The translations under genes and the position numbers were made by a program. The notes below the pieces were generated by a model. That model did not search any database. It was not told where the DNA came from and saw nothing but the letters and a program-made list of their open reading frames with translations. Source: Margaritifera margaritifera (lineage: Eukaryota; Mollusca; Bivalvia; Unionida; Margaritiferidae). Taken from it: a DNA stretch of 64,000 nt. This document shows positions 1 through 11,659 of the stretch, one piece after another. The number at the start of each line of letters is the position of its first letter. The stretch's first letter is position 1. The DNA is taken from assembly GCA_029931535.1 (NCBI GenBank), contig JAQPZY010001148.1, positions 124,001 to 188,000 of the forward strand, given 5' to 3'.

Positions 1-285
1 CCCACTAAGGGGGTTCATTGAAGGAGTGATATGGAGGGGTGCGTGTATTTAAACTCTAAGTTTTTGAATATTTTTCCTGTTCATAGGAATAGAACCGCAA
101 TGCTTACAGGATTACTTATTTGTTGTGATGACTCTGTCAGGGCGCTGCAAAGGAGGCAAGGGTCTGCTGGCTGCGCTGTCGCGTCTCAGGGGGTTCCGGC
201 TGGTCCAGGGTTATTTAACGTTTAATAGTTTTGATAATTTTGGCCGAAAGAAGAAAGTATTTGTTGAAGTATAACAAATTTTGAA
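1..285. repeat. HRR repeat, type 1, left-truncated copy (unit 0)
   Basis: This stretch matches about 11893-12190 along its whole length, by eye at roughly 85% identity. Shared blocks include the CCCACTAAGGGGGTTCATTG hairpin region, the stretch around TTCATAGGAATAGAACC, and the GC-rich block near 160-210. It is the inner part of the hairpin-rich repeat found five times in the window, cut off by the window edge. Element A begins directly to its right. No coding capacity is credible here. Confidence 0.75.
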
Positions 286-1714
286 GATTATGTTTATACC
301 ATATGGCTGTTGTTATTGGTTAGTGGAGAGAAAGAGAAAAAATATTTATAAAAAAATATATAAAAAAATTTTAAAAAAATATTTAAAAAAAATAAATAAA
401 AAAACAAATAAAATAAAAAAATAAATAAAAAAATGTCTTTTTTTTTTTTTTTTCAATTTTGAGTTGCCACTTTGTGTAGCTGGGCCTGATGGTCCGGGAT
501 TTAGAACCACCTTATATTGATAATTTAGTTGTATAGGTACTTTAATATTAAAAACGTTTCAGAAATTTAGTAACCGCTTTGAGCAGTTTGGGCCTGATGG
601 TTTGGACTTGGAACCACCTTATGCGTTTAATTTACGTGTGGTTTTTATATCTAACTATATTCTTAATTTAAATTATCCAATTTGGTGCCACCTTGTGCGG
701 CTGGGTCTGATGATCAGGGTTTATGACCACCTTATATTGTTAATATTTTGGGGTATAGTTGTTATATTTAATATACCGTCCTTATATTAACTAGTTAAAT
801 TTTATCTTTTTCCAATTGAGTGCCACCTTGTGCGGCAGGGCCTGATGATCAGGGTTTCTGATCACCTTATTGTATTGACAGTTTAGGGTTGGATAAATCT
901 AGTTTTCATTCTATTGTAAAAAAAAAAAAAAAAAAAAAAAATTGGGGGGGGGGAATAAATTGGGGGGGGGGGTTAAAAAAAAAAAAAAAGAGAGACTGAC
1001 TATCTCAGGACTAGTCTTCCGGCCCCAGCAAGGATTCAGTCCTGGCATGCCCGTATGTTTCCAGGCACCAGTGCTTTGGGTAGCAGAAAATCCTACGATC
1101 ACTCCCACCTTGAGGATACGCAGGGATTCCGCCCAGGTGAATGCTAGTATGGTACCTAGCACCTGTTTAAAAGCATGACCGAAAATCTCGCATCAGACCA
1201 GAGCCCAATCCGTACGACAGAGGTTAAGGTTAATTGTTTAGTAGGGGATCAATGATATTTTGTTAAAGTAGAGATAGAGTAAAGAAAAAAAAAAAAAAAA
1301 AAAAAAAAAGGGATCTTTCCGGTGCTAGGTCTGTTTGTGCTATCTTTAATTTATATCCCCTAGTCTTTTATTAATGTTTGTATTTATTAATTTAAGATTA
1401 CAGTCAATTCATGGTAAGGGTCCATATTCTGAGATTAAGTTAGATTTATTAGACTTGACCCCAGATCTTATCCATTGGATTGGAGATTCTCCTTCCCCGT
1501 GGGGTTGAGATTGTTTCGTCTACGCGTACCTGTAGCCCTAATGGCCCGGCATCACAATCCCTTCCTCCCTGGGTAGGGCCCCTCCTCTCCCATCCCGGAC
1601 CTCTTTTTGCCTTTATATGAATTTTTTAGTATTTGAATTTCTCTATGTGTATAGGGTGTTGAATTTCCCTATTTGATTCTTTTATTGTATATTGAGAGTT
1701 TTATTTTTGTATCA
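286..1714 (-). other. 3' untranslated region of element A
   Basis: This non-coding stretch lies between the last ORF2 codons of element A and the HRR repeat. It contains A-rich runs (about 330-440, 918-942, 1284-1309), G runs near 944-972, and four diverged copies of a roughly 50 bp motif (separate entry). Short ORFs here are frame noise over homopolymers. Confidence 0.6.
466..870. repeat. Four direct repeats in the 3' UTR of element A
   Basis: A motif of about 50 bp starting GCCACYTTGTGYRGC, with GGGCCTGATG in the middle and CACCTTAT at the end, occurs at 466-515, 572-622, 687-735 and 822-870. The copies are separated by unrelated AT-rich spacers, giving a period of about 106-135 bp. Tandem motifs in 3' UTRs occur in several non-LTR families. 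A role in RT template recognition is possible but not shown. Confidence 0.8.
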
Positions 1715-4700
1715 TTATATTTTGCCTCTTTTCCCTATTTCTGAGATATACCCCACTATATTTGTGTATACCGATTTCATATTTGTATTACCTTCTTTGA
1801 GGAAATCCGGATAGGTAGTTGGGGATTTGAGCTTTGTTTGATTTTCTTGGAAGGTTTTCCTTTCGTTATTGTATTTATGGCAAATGTTAAAAACATGTTC
1901 CAAGGTTTCAGGTGTGGGGCAGTGTGGGCAGTTAATTCCTGCTGCGTTTAGTCCCGACACGTATTTTCCAAAGCTATTTCCAAGGAGTGTTTTATCTGCT
2001 TTTATCCTATTTATATTTTGTAATCGTGCGGATTTGCCAGGGTTGGGTGTTCAATGTTTCTATTAATTAGCTTTTGCAGATCGTAAAGTCTGCGCCCTTT
2101 GTTAGATTTGTCCCATTCCGACTGCCATTTTCGATTAAATTTTTTTATAATGATGCTATAAATTTCCTGGACGCTATAGTCCAGATTTTGAATTACAGGC
2201 TCGTTTAGTTTGTTTTTAGCATCTCTATCGGCCCTCTCATTTCCAGGAATGTTTATATGAGAGGGCATCCACATAAATTCCACAGTTTGGTGGTTTTGAT
2301 CTAGTATTTTAAGTTTAAGCTTAACCTCTCGAAGTAGGTTTTCTCTGCTGGTGGAATTTCCAGATTCCAGGGAGCGCAGCACACTAAGGGAGTCGCTAAT
2401 GATAACTGTTTTTTGGTGTTTTGTTTCTAGGGTCCATTCAATAGCTTGTTTTATGGCCCAGAATTCAGTTGTATAGATTGAGCAGAGATCAGGTAGTCTC
2501 GCCCCCAGTGTAATGCCCTCCCCAGGGATAACCACCGCCGCAGCAGTGCGATCTGGGTCGGGTGATTTTGAGCCATCTATATATATGGCGGTGTATCCTT
2601 CGTATTTAATCTCTATTTCTTCGAGAATGTTTGCCCTCATTTCATTTGGTTGTTCGTTTTTATTCCCATATTTTAGTGCGTTTAAATTTACTATGGGGGG
2701 CATATTTGTCCAAGGTGCTCTGTCTGGGTATTTTATAATTTCCGGCCTGGAGATTTTGTATATTTAGTTTTTTCTTTAGTTCTTGAATTCTTTTCCCTCC
2801 TGGTAGGTTTTTTAGTAATTTGTGTCGGAATGGTTTATCGCATTTGTTTAGGGCTTTTTGGGTGAGATGAGCTTCGGTGTGAACAGATATCCTGGCATTA
2901 TATCTCAAGAGAAGTTCCTCCCGCCTCAGGTTGAGGGGGGGGGGGGTCACCTGTTAAGATATTTAACTCATCCTGGAAATGTTCCGGAGAGTTCCGGTGC
3001 ATATAATTAGGGCTTTGCGCCGAATTATATCTAATTTTTTTAGACTGTTGGGGCGAGCCGAGTTGTACGCTTGACACCCATAGTCAAATTTTGATCTAAT
3101 TAGGGATTTGAAGAGGGTGAGGAGAGTTTCGGGGTCCGTCCCCCAATCGGAGCCTTTAAGATTCCGGAGGAGGTTTAGGTCCTTTCCGCATCGTCTCACT
3201 AGTTCTTTTATGTGTTTGTCCCAGGTCAAATGCTCGTCGAAGAGCATGCCTAGGAATTTGGCATCTTTTTCAAAGTTTATTAAAACTCCATTTACATATA
3301 ATTTTGGTGGTTTCTGTCGAAATTTTTTTTGGGGGGAGAACATAACGCCCACCGTTTTACCGGGGGAGATTTAAAAACCCCACCTGTCAGCCCATCGACC
3401 GATCCTGTCCAGTCCCACTTGCAATTACCCGACCACAGCTTCGCTGTCAGGGTTTCCCCTTTTCCAGATCCCGCTGTCGTCGGCGAACTGAGACAGGTCC
3501 AGACAGGACTTGTCGACCGATTTCTCCAGGTCATTTATCATTATATTGAACAAGGTCGGACTCAGAACGCTTCCCTGTGGGGTGCCATTTTCTACATTGT
3601 GGCATTCCGAGTATTTGTTGTCGACCCTGATTTGAATGCTTCGACCTGTAAGAAATTCCGCTATCCACTTGTGTAATCGGCCAGATATTCCGTAATGGTT
3701 CAGTTTAATTATTAACCCTTTGGTCCTAAGCCTTCTCGAGATCTAAAAAGATCGCGATTAGGTTACGGTCCCTTTTTCTTCTGGCATTGAATGAGAGTCT
3801 TACGCTGGACTCCAGTCGCATTATCTGGTCCATTGTGGATCGATTGTTACGGAAGCCGCTTTGATTGTGGGATAGCAGACCTTTGGTTTCCAGGTGGTAT
3901 TTAACCCTATTGTTTATCATGGTCTCCATGCTTTTACAGAGACTATTTGTTAGAGAGATAGGCCTGTATGAGTTTATGTCTGCCGGGCTCTTTCCGGGTT
4001 TCGGGATTGCGACCACTATTGAGTGTTTCCATTTTTTGTAATTTTTCCCGACTTCCATGAAGCGTTCAGCATGCACAAAACCATCAAGACTGTTTTTTCC
4101 GGGATATTTTTGTATATATCATACCCTAGCGTGTCCTCCCCGGGTGCTGTAGATTTGGTTTTCCTATTTACGGCTTTTCTCCATTCATTTAGGTTAAATT
4201 CATTGTTTAGAGGGTTTGATTGGTCGCCCTTATCTGTGAACATATGGGGGTGTTTTTCCTCAACCATTTTTCGGTGTTTCTTAACGTTTTCTGAATGGTT
4301 TGAGTTGCTGCTCATGCTGGCAAAGTCTTGGGCTAGTTTTTCAGCTTTTTCCAGGTCAGTGGTAAGCCCTGCAAGTTTTGGGGATGTTCGTACTCCTTTT
4401 CCCCTAATTTGTTTGATTTTGTCCCATAGTTGTTTGGAGTTTGCTTTATAATTTAAAGCTGAACAGAATGACTTTCATGATGTAAGTTTTGATTGTTTAA
4501 TGATGTTTTTAGTAAGTTGTTCTTTTTCTTTGTATGCAAGAAAGTCTATGGAGTTTTTAGTATGTCTAAACCTATTTAGAGCTTTCTTTTTCTCCTTTAT
4601 AGCTTGCTTACATTCGTTATTCCACCATGGCACGGACTGTTTGCCGGCCCCTCCTCCCATTTTCGGTATACAACGCTCAGTCGCTGATGACAGTGCATCT

Positions 4701-5550
4701 ATTATATTTTGATTAAAGGTATCGATGTTCTCACTGAACAGCTGGGCATATGTAATCTCATCACAGAGAGAACGGAACGACCCCCAGTCCGCCTTGTCAT
4801 ATCTCCATTTGGGAGTACTAGTCTTGTTATTTTTGTGTATTTTTGTGTGGATGGTGGTCCATATTGGGAAGTGGTCACTCCCTAGGGTCCCTGATTGATC
4901 TACCTCCCAGTCGGTAATTTCCGCGATCTTGGGTGTGATATGGTAAGATCAATGGCTGATATCTTCCCGTTTGTCGGGTTGATTCTTGTGCCGTTTCCAT
5001 CATTTAGTATGACCAAATTGGAGGTGGAGATCCACTTTTCAATAGTTGCGCCCCTCCGATCCAATTGGTCTCCTCCCCATTGTTCGCTGTGGGCGTTGAA
5101 GTCCCCACATATTACAATGTTGTCCCCTAGATTTTTGATAATTGATTTTAGGGTTTTAATTTCAGTCAATTGACCCCCGCCTGGATCATACATGTTAACT
5201 ATGATTAGTGGAGTGTTGCCTGTATTTATTTTAATTATTTGATGTTCTAGGTCGGTATTCTCGTTTGTGGTTGGTGGAGCGCTCTCAACGGACTCACTAG
5301 AGATGGCGTCGCTAACATAGATTGCTAGGCCCCCGCCTTTTTTCCCCCATGGTCTATGCTTGCAATAGTTTGTTGAGTAACCAGGGATTTTTGGTAAGTT
5401 TGTTGATTTATCGTTCAAGAGCGTCTCCTGTAGGCACACCACATCCGGTTTATTGTTTACTTTTAGGATTTTAATTGCAAGTTCTCCGGCATTTGGTCTA
5501 ATGCCTCTGCAATTCCATTGCCATATATTTATTGATGTTTTTGTATTCAT
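1715..5550 (-). pseudogene. Element A ORF2: endonuclease / reverse transcriptase / RNase H, decayed
   Basis: The start is taken at 5550, where an endonuclease reads WQWNCRGIRP, then LQETLL and GDFNAHSEQWGG (5550-4900). RT follows in shifted frames at 4315-3726: YRPISLTNSLCKSMETM, then NQSGFRNNRSTMDQI, then FLDLEKA (motif A) at about 3730. A connection segment runs to 2660. A complete-looking RNase H lies at 2703-2011, with IDGSK, TEFWAI, ISDSLS and the NERADRDAK region supplying the four acidic positions. A CPHCPTPETLEHVFNIC zinc-finger-like segment ends the ORF near 1900. At least six frame changes separate these pieces, so no full protein can be made. In life this protein nicks DNA and reverse-transcribes its own RNA there. 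Confidence 0.9.
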
Positions 5551-5599
5551 GTTTGTTGTTGAATATTTACGTTTATAATTTTTGTAAGTACTTATGTTG

Positions 5600-8520
5600 G
5601 CTTCCTGTGTTACATGTTTTATTCCCTGTTTGCCCCCATTACGCTCTAACTGGAGTTCTCAGTTTGTTCGCGATGACCACGATCTTATTCCAAAAATTGT
5701 CTACTGATAGTTCTTTGTTTTTAGTTGGACTTATTGTCTCGTTAATAATATCTTTAATCAGGGTGAGCACCTGATCTGTTGAGATCATTGCAACTTTGTC
5801 TACTTTTGTTTTTAATGAATTGTTGTCGTGGATTATTTTTGGTTCAGCCTGGGGTTTTTCCCCCTGCTTTCCCGATTTGTTTGGGGCAGGCGTTGGTTGT
5901 GCCTGTTTGAGTTTTTTTTTGCTATGGGCATTATTGATCTGTGTTTTTTTGATTGGTGGGGTTGGTGTGACCTTTTTGCTGTTCAGTGTATGATTTTTAG
6001 TTTTGGCTGGATTTGTGTTGTCTTTTTTGGTTAGGACTGGGGACTGGCTCCTTTGGATTTCGTTGTTGTTTATTTCTCTATATTAGGTTTTTTGGTTCGA
6101 GGTATGTTTGTGGTCGGTCACTACTGCTTGTTGATTTTTTGTTGTGACTCTTAATTTGGCGGCTAAGTAGTTTACTTCGTTATTTATCATGAACTCAACG
6201 ATTTTTTGTTCCCTGATAGCTAAGTAGCAATCCATTGAGTTGGCCATGTGTTGGAGTTTGCAGTTTGCGCATTTAGGTTTATGGACTCTGCATTGTCCAG
6301 TGTGGTTCCCTCCACATTTGATGCATCGTCTTGGCGACCTGCATATTGTGGAGAAGTGGCCCCAACTTTGGCTTTTGGTACAGAAACGTGCTTTGTTTTG
6401 GAATTTTTCCAGTCGGTACCACCTTCCGTACTGCCCTAGTCTGACCATTTTTGAGGTGTCTGGTTTTTTCCTGTAATGTAATAAGACTACCAGCGATTTA
6501 TTCCCCTTTTTATTGTTAAAGCGGATAGCCTGGTTTATCTCATGTCCTTGATTTTGAAGTTGTTGAGTAATATTTTTTGGATCCGCGGCTGTGTAGATTT
6601 TAACTATGCATTTAAATGATGTTGGGTGGCTTGGTTGAACATTTACTTGCGTGTTATGATTTATGCCCTTGTGACTTGAGATTGTAACTCTGAAACGCCC
6701 AATTTGTGTGACCTCAAGGAATTTTGCTAATTGTGTTGTGGTGCTGCATTTAATTACGAGGTATTTTGTCCTGGTCCGGGCGACGGTGAACTCTCCACCG
6801 TGATGTTTTAAGAGCCCATTCATTATGCTTTTTGTGTCAATTGTGTTGATGTTTATTTCTGGGCTCTGTAGAAAGGCGGTCAGATGTTTGGGGTGATAAT
6901 GTTTCGCGTATATTTTTTCCTTTTCCTGTTGTTTTTGATGGTTTTTTGGTTCGTTGTTGTTGTTTTTGTTGTTACTGATGTAGTTGTTGTTGTTTTTAGC
7001 AAATATTTTGTTTTGTGGACCCTGAATTGTTTCAACAGGTTTAATCACGGAATTTTTTAAAATTGTTTTCCCTTTTAATGGACCTTTACCTTTTCCTTGG
7101 ACTGGGTTGTTTTTTGTTTCCTTTTTTGGGAGGGGTGTTTTTTGGGTCTTAACAGGTGATGAGTATATCACATCTTTCACTGTCAACTGTTTTGATGGGC
7201 CCGCTGTTTGGCTGCTGTGAGTTATTGACCTCTGTTTACTTGGTTTGGGCTGTGTTGGTTTTCGATTGGATTTTAAAGTTTGGTTCAGGATATTTGAGTA
7301 CAATCCCTTGGTTAGTCCTTCATTAGTCCCAGTGACTGATTTTTCATTTTTTTTAATTATCTGGATTGAGGTGTCGGATCCCCCATTTTTCCCCTCCTCC
7401 TGATTTTTTTCAATGTTTGGAGAGTTGTTTGACCTTTTTTCATTGATTTTATTTTCCCCTTGGTTTTCTACTTGTTTTAGGGGCCTATTTCGATCTGGAC
7501 TTTTGGTTGTTTTGGTTGTTTGGTTGGTGAGTTAAAAGGAATTTGGGGCATTTGGGGCTTTTCTGGGCGGGTTTCATTAAGGTCCCCGTAGCTGTCTCCA
7601 TCGAAGTCTGGGCCCCTAAGCTGCACTGAGCAGTCATGGCTGTTTGATAAGTTTATCCCATTAAATTCAATTGGAGGGGGTTTTATTGACGGAGCTGGAT
7701 TTCTATTTGGGGTTACCTCACTGTTTATCGGCTCAATAGCCGACATATCCAGTGCGTTTGTTTCCCTTTGTTGCCCTGTGAAGTCTAGCACTGTTAACTG
7801 CACTCCTTTTAACTCATTAACCCCTGGCGGCACGTTTACGCGTCATGAGGTTGTACCCTACTTCCGAGCTCTGTAACGTGAACATCATTTAGGATACACT
7901 AAAGTGGATGGTATTTCAGGAAAGTAGACAGATGTAGCTCTACAATGATACCAAATAATGTCGACTTTCTACTCGCATTAAAAAATACAGCGAAAAAAAT
8001 GCAGTTTTTAAGACCCGATTTTTTTTAGGTCAAAAATTGCCAGTTCCGGAACCGGAGTTTGTGTCTGGATTTTAGACTTTTTGGCCTTAGATCTAAAGCA
8101 GACCGGTCAGAACTGCACACAGACAGATGAACCTTTGCAAAAAGTATGATAAGTTTGAGATTTGGAGTAAAAAGGGGCCAGGACACAAAAATCGGGGATC
8201 CAATACGAAAAAAAAGAAAAAAGAGAAGTCCAACTTTTACCCTTCTGCACATGCGCGAGCCTAATAGCCAATCAAAAACAATGTTTCTGATACACCTAAG
8301 CATCCGGCTAAACGAAAAACTTTCTTAAGCAGATGTGTTTTGCTGCATTCAGAAGTAACCCAAAAAATGCGTTTCCTACCCCCATTTCAGGCGAAAATGA
8401 AAAGAATCTCCAGGGGTTAATGAGTTAATAGGGCGATATCCCCTTTGTATGGTGCTGGAGGAGTCGAAGCCCACCTTCTCCTAGTTTTGTAAAGGTATTG
8501 TTGATTGACCTATTCCTTTT
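5600..8520 (-). pseudogene. Element A ORF1 (gag-like, zinc-finger cysteines), broken and MITE-interrupted
   Basis: The long readable part is 7303-6083 (about 400 codons). It is basic and Asn/Lys-rich, and its C-terminal part carries two cysteine clusters, CIKCGGNHTGQCR and CANCKLQHMANSMDC, typical of nucleic-acid-binding ORF1 proteins of Jockey/I-type elements. The same frame is open upstream through 7490. The next segment (7833-7480) is in another frame, so a frameshift lies near 7480-7510. Upstream the reading frame is cut by the MITE and resumes in frame beyond 8428. Downstream of 6083 a helical-looking C-terminal segment continues in another frame toward 5600. No ATG start was identified at the 5' end. 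Confidence 0.75.
7813..8424. mobile_element. piggyBac-like MITE (612 bp) in element A ORF1
   Basis: The left end reads CTCATTAACCCCTGG (7813-7827) and the right end is its exact reverse complement (8410-8424), giving perfect 15 bp terminal inverted repeats. Both ends are bordered by TTAA (7809-7812 and 8425-8428), the target duplicated by piggyBac-type elements. Collapsing the insertion to one TTAA rejoins the element A ORF1 reading frame on both sides. No transposase is encoded, so the copy is non-autonomous. Assignment to piggyBac rests on TTAA only; Kolobok-type elements also use TTAA. Confidence 0.85.
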
Positions 8521-8528
8521 GGTGCACT

Positions 8529-8561
8529 TTTTTGTTGTTGTTGTTGTTGTTGTTGTTGTTT
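8529..8561. repeat. (TTG)n microsatellite
   Basis: An almost pure TTG run lies at the presumed 5' boundary of element A. Confidence 0.85.
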
Positions 8562-9141
8562 TGTTTTTTTAAAATATATATTTGTTTAATTATTTTTGAT
8601 TAATAGGAATTTAATACTGCCTAGTTATGTATGAAATTAGTATTTGGTTACTTATAGGTTATTGGTTACAAGTCGTGAGAAAAAATACAGAGATGGTGAG
8701 TATAAAGTTTCAAAAATTCGCCAAATGGTACAAAGATAAAGCGATTTCCCGTAGGTTTAAATCTAATATTTCAATCTTACCCTAACAATTTTGAATATTT
8801 CCTAATATCTGGCTGGCTGGCTGGCTGGCTGGTTTGGCTGGACAGGCTGGCTGGAACGGCGAGAACGAATGGCTGGCAATGGCGAGAATCAGGTTTACTG
8901 TACGGTGGTTAAAAAAAATTTTGAAATCTACCGCTGCCTGCAAGAAGAACTCTTGATTCCTTGCTACCTAGGGATGGGCCAACAAGCCCGGCTTGTAGGT
9001 ACTCCCAAGGACCTAGGCGGTCAGCGGATTTTAGGTGATTGGATTTGCGAAAGTCCTGACAACATAAACACGTCTAGCTTTCAAGGGCCACAAAAGTCGA
9101 ATGTGAAGTTAGGAAATTGATTGATTGATTTTGAATTTAAG
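8562..9141. other. Spacer with (GGCT)n and an 83-codon open frame
   Basis: This AT-rich spacer contains a short (GGCT)n run at about 8807-8834. An 83-codon plus-strand frame (8869-9120) follows and stops directly before HRR unit a. The frame shows no domain I recognise. Since other HRR copies are preceded by different short open stretches, it may be an insert of the same kind, or chance. I do not call it a gene. Confidence 0.35.
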
Positions 9142-9958
9142 TCGATTTCGCCCTTCGGGCATGTACGACTATTTACCCCCTATGCGTGCGAAGCACGCAT
9201 ATGGGGGTTAAATGTGCGATTAAACGCACTAAATTTTAGTCAGGTGTGTTGACAGATTGCAACATATCTGACACTTTACTGCGGAGTACTACCCTCCAGC
9301 GCACCATGGTTCCCCACAATTAAGGGGGTTAAATGAATACGCGTTCTTGGAGAGTATGTACTCTTAACACACCCCACCATCAATGCATGGTTTCCCCACA
9401 AAGGGGGTTCATTGAAGGCATGATATTGTGAGGTGAGTATTATTATTATACCTGTACATAGGACTAGAACCACAATGTTTAAAGGTATATATGTGCGCGT
9501 TGTAGCGCACGTTGTTGTTTGAATTGCTTCAAGTACTCAGTCAGGAGTGGCACAGGCGGCTCGGACTAGGCAAACGAAAGCGCGAAGCGTGACGGAAGCT
9601 GAAACGCCAGGAACGTACATACATGATCTAATTCTGCCCAGTTAAACTAAGTCGGGCTGTCCCTAATACCAATAAAGTGTAAGCCACTTGTTCAATTATG
9701 ACAATGCTTCAAGTTTCAAAATTTTGTTTAATTGATTCCAAATAATTTTGAATTTTGCGTACATAGTGTACATATGTTGTCCAAAAATAATATCAATAAA
9801 CGAGTACAAGTTACTCATATCATTTTTGTATCACGCACAGATAATAAATTAGAGATTGTATTTTTGACGGTGGTTCAAAATAGATCAAATTTGTGATTTA
9901 AAGAGTCTTGTCAAAAGGGGTTTTCAAAAATTCGAAAAGAAAACCCCAAAGAGTCAGG
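9142..9958. repeat. HRR repeat, type 2, unit a
   Basis: This is a full-length copy of the hairpin-rich repeat. Landmarks in order: CGCCCTTCGGGC; GCGTGCGAAGCACGC hairpin (9184-9198); inverted repeat around TCAGGTGTG...ATCTGACA (9240-9273); two CCCC-A/T-rich-GGGG hairpins (9312-9330, 9391-9408); TGCGCGTTGTAGCGCA hairpin (9493-9508); the GCGAAAGCGCGAAGCGTGAC block (about 9573-9593); and terminal inverted GGGGTTTTC / GAAAACCCC (about 9917-9946). The same order occurs in units b and d. The function and class of the repeat are unknown to me. Confidence 0.85.
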
Positions 9959-10440
9959 CAATTTCGATCAGTCTGCGGCGATGAGGACAGCGAACTCAAG
10001 GTCCCAGTTTCCCTCCTCGGGCAGGCTGACTTCCCCAGTCGTCGTTTGCAGCAGACTCAGCATACTGCATACAGTCATCACCTCGCTGTGTCGGGGTACT
10101 TCTCGAAGGAAAATCCCCAGTGTTCAAGTTATCACCGGGGCCACTCGTTTGTACTCCTCGACTGCACAATTTCTATCTTCGGCATGGTGGCGGGGTAGGT
10201 CGGTCTTCTCTGTGTCGTTCTGCCTCGCATATATGCATTATATACATATACATGCAGCACGCCCCTATCTTCCTTGGCATTATTCTTCAAGTAGTAGGCT
10301 GGTCGTTGCCTGCACACGAGGCAGTCCGAAAACTCACAGGTGGCCCCCTCCCCTACTCATCCAACAGCAAGGCGCGGCGTGGTGTTGAATTCGTAAGATG
10401 TTGCTTGTTCGACGGCTGGCTCCTGACTGTAATGGAATGA
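9959..10440 (-). other. Insert 1 between HRR units, decayed coding-like sequence
   Basis: This GC-richer stretch is flanked by HRR units a and b. On the minus strand it has a 61-codon frame (10317-10132) and, after a frame change, a further open stretch ending near 9980 with GEVSLPEEGNWDLEF and a stop. The composition looks coding-derived but I recognise no family. It may be a captured gene fragment or a decayed cassette. Confidence 0.35.
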
Positions 10441-11282
10441 AGCCAGGCTTTGTTGTTCTTGTTGTTCTTGGATTAGAGTCGTATGCGCCCTTCGGGCATG
10501 CACGACTATGTACCCCCGTTAGGGGGATTAAATATGTGATTGCACACATTTTTTTTTTGGTCAGGTGCGTTAACAGTTCGTAACACACCTGACACTTACA
10601 GATGTACACCCCTCCAGCGCAGCATGGTTCCCCACTAAGGAGGTTAAAATGAATGCGCGCTATTGGAGAGTGAGTACATTTAACACACCCTACAGTCAAT
10701 GCATGGTTTCCCCACAAAGGGGGTTCATTGAACGCACGAAATCGTAAGGTGTGTTGTATACCTGTACATAGGACTAGAACCACAATGTTTACAGGTATAT
10801 ATGTGCGCGTTGTATCGCACTTGTTGATTGAATTGCTTCAAGTACACAGTCTGGAGTGGCACGGGCGGCACGGACTAGGCAAGCGAAAGCGCGAAGCGTG
10901 ACGGAAGCTGAAACGCCAGGAACGCACATATATGATCAAATTTTGCCCAGTTAAACTAGGTCGGGCTGTCCCTAATATCAATAAAGTGTAAGCCACTTAT
11001 TCAATTATGACAATACTATGAGTTACAAAGAATTTTCCATTTAACGCGAATATTTCCAGTTATGAAAATTTTGTGTACAAAGTGTACATATTATTTGCAA
11101 AAAACAATACCAATCTTTGAGTAAGAATTACTCATATCTTTTTCGTATCACGCACACTACAATTGTAAGCTGTATTTTTTTTTAGACGATGGTTCGAAAT
11201 TGATCAAATTTGGGTTTTCAAAGAGTATAATCAAAAGGGGTTTTCGAAAAAAAGCCAAATTGAAAACCCCATTGATACAGGC
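10441..11282. repeat. HRR repeat, type 2, unit b
   Basis: This copy has the same landmark order as unit a. It includes a 12 bp-arm hairpin TCAGGTGCGTTA / TAACACACCTGA (10561-10590), the paired CCCC/GGGG hairpins, the GCGAAAGCGCGAAGCGTGAC block (about 10882-10901) and the terminal GGGGTTTTC / GAAAACCCC inverted pair (11237-11270). The left end begins with AAGCCAGGCTT, a short GTT/CTT simple repeat and GGATTAGAGTCG. Confidence 0.85.
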
Positions 11283-11659
11283 AATGTGATAGCCCTTAGA
11301 AGGACTGTTTAGCCCTTAGAAGGACTATTGTTAACAGCAGGTGGTCCCCGGTAGAGAAGCTCTGTCTTTCTGCCATGCCGGCTCTCTCTTTAACGCAGCG
11401 CCCCCTTGGTAGCTCGCTATATTGCTGCTCCATGTGGTCGGCTGTTGGCGGGGGGATAGGTCGACATTTCCTCAATTGGCCAGCACAGCAGCTTGGCCCC
11501 ATACTTCCATACCAAGAGCGAGTCATTGTAGTTGTAGTTGGGTGCTCCATAGCTGCTGCAAGGCTGCCAAGACTGCCTCCTTCCCTCCTCGTCCACTGCG
11601 TCTCCCTCTACCGTAGAACGTCTGCCACACGTCTGCACTCTCCACCTGCTGCTGCCTGA
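11283..11659 (-). other. Insert 2 between HRR units, with two histone-like stem-loops
   Basis: This short insert lies between HRR units b and c. Minus-strand frames of 84 and about 80 codons overlap here, with no recognised domain. At its minus-strand 3' end are two identical 16-mers AGTCCTTCTAAGGGCT (plus-strand 11291-11306 and 11311-11326). Each folds as a 6 bp stem with a 4-base loop, resembling the histone mRNA terminal hairpin in shape. Compare the similar hairpin after the 342-codon ORF at 19697-19712. Confidence 0.4.

Larger units (their letters stand above)
286..8560 (-). mobile_element. Element A: decayed I/Nimb-like non-LTR retrotransposon
   Basis: On the minus strand, a gag-like ORF1 is followed by an ORF2 carrying apurinic-type endonuclease, reverse transcriptase, RNase H and a terminal zinc-finger-like segment, in that order. 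An RNase H after RT, and an ORF1 with zinc-finger cysteines, are typical of the I/Nimb/Jockey-related non-LTR groups. I cannot fix the clade without a tree. The reading frames are broken in many places, so the copy is dead. The 3' end abuts HRR unit 0; the 5' end lies near the (TTG)n tract at about 8530-8560 and is not precisely defined. A MITE at 7813-8424 is inserted inside ORF1. Confidence 0.85.

Noticed and set aside
9240..9275. Helitron 3' end (hairpin near TC / CTRR)
   Set aside because: The hairpin lies inside the repeat, not near its end, and no CTRR terminus or Rep/helicase sequence is seen.
9142..11282. HRR units as LTRs of an LTR retrotransposon
   Set aside because: There are no TG...CA ends, primer-binding site or gag/pol between units, and the inserts differ from one gap to the next.
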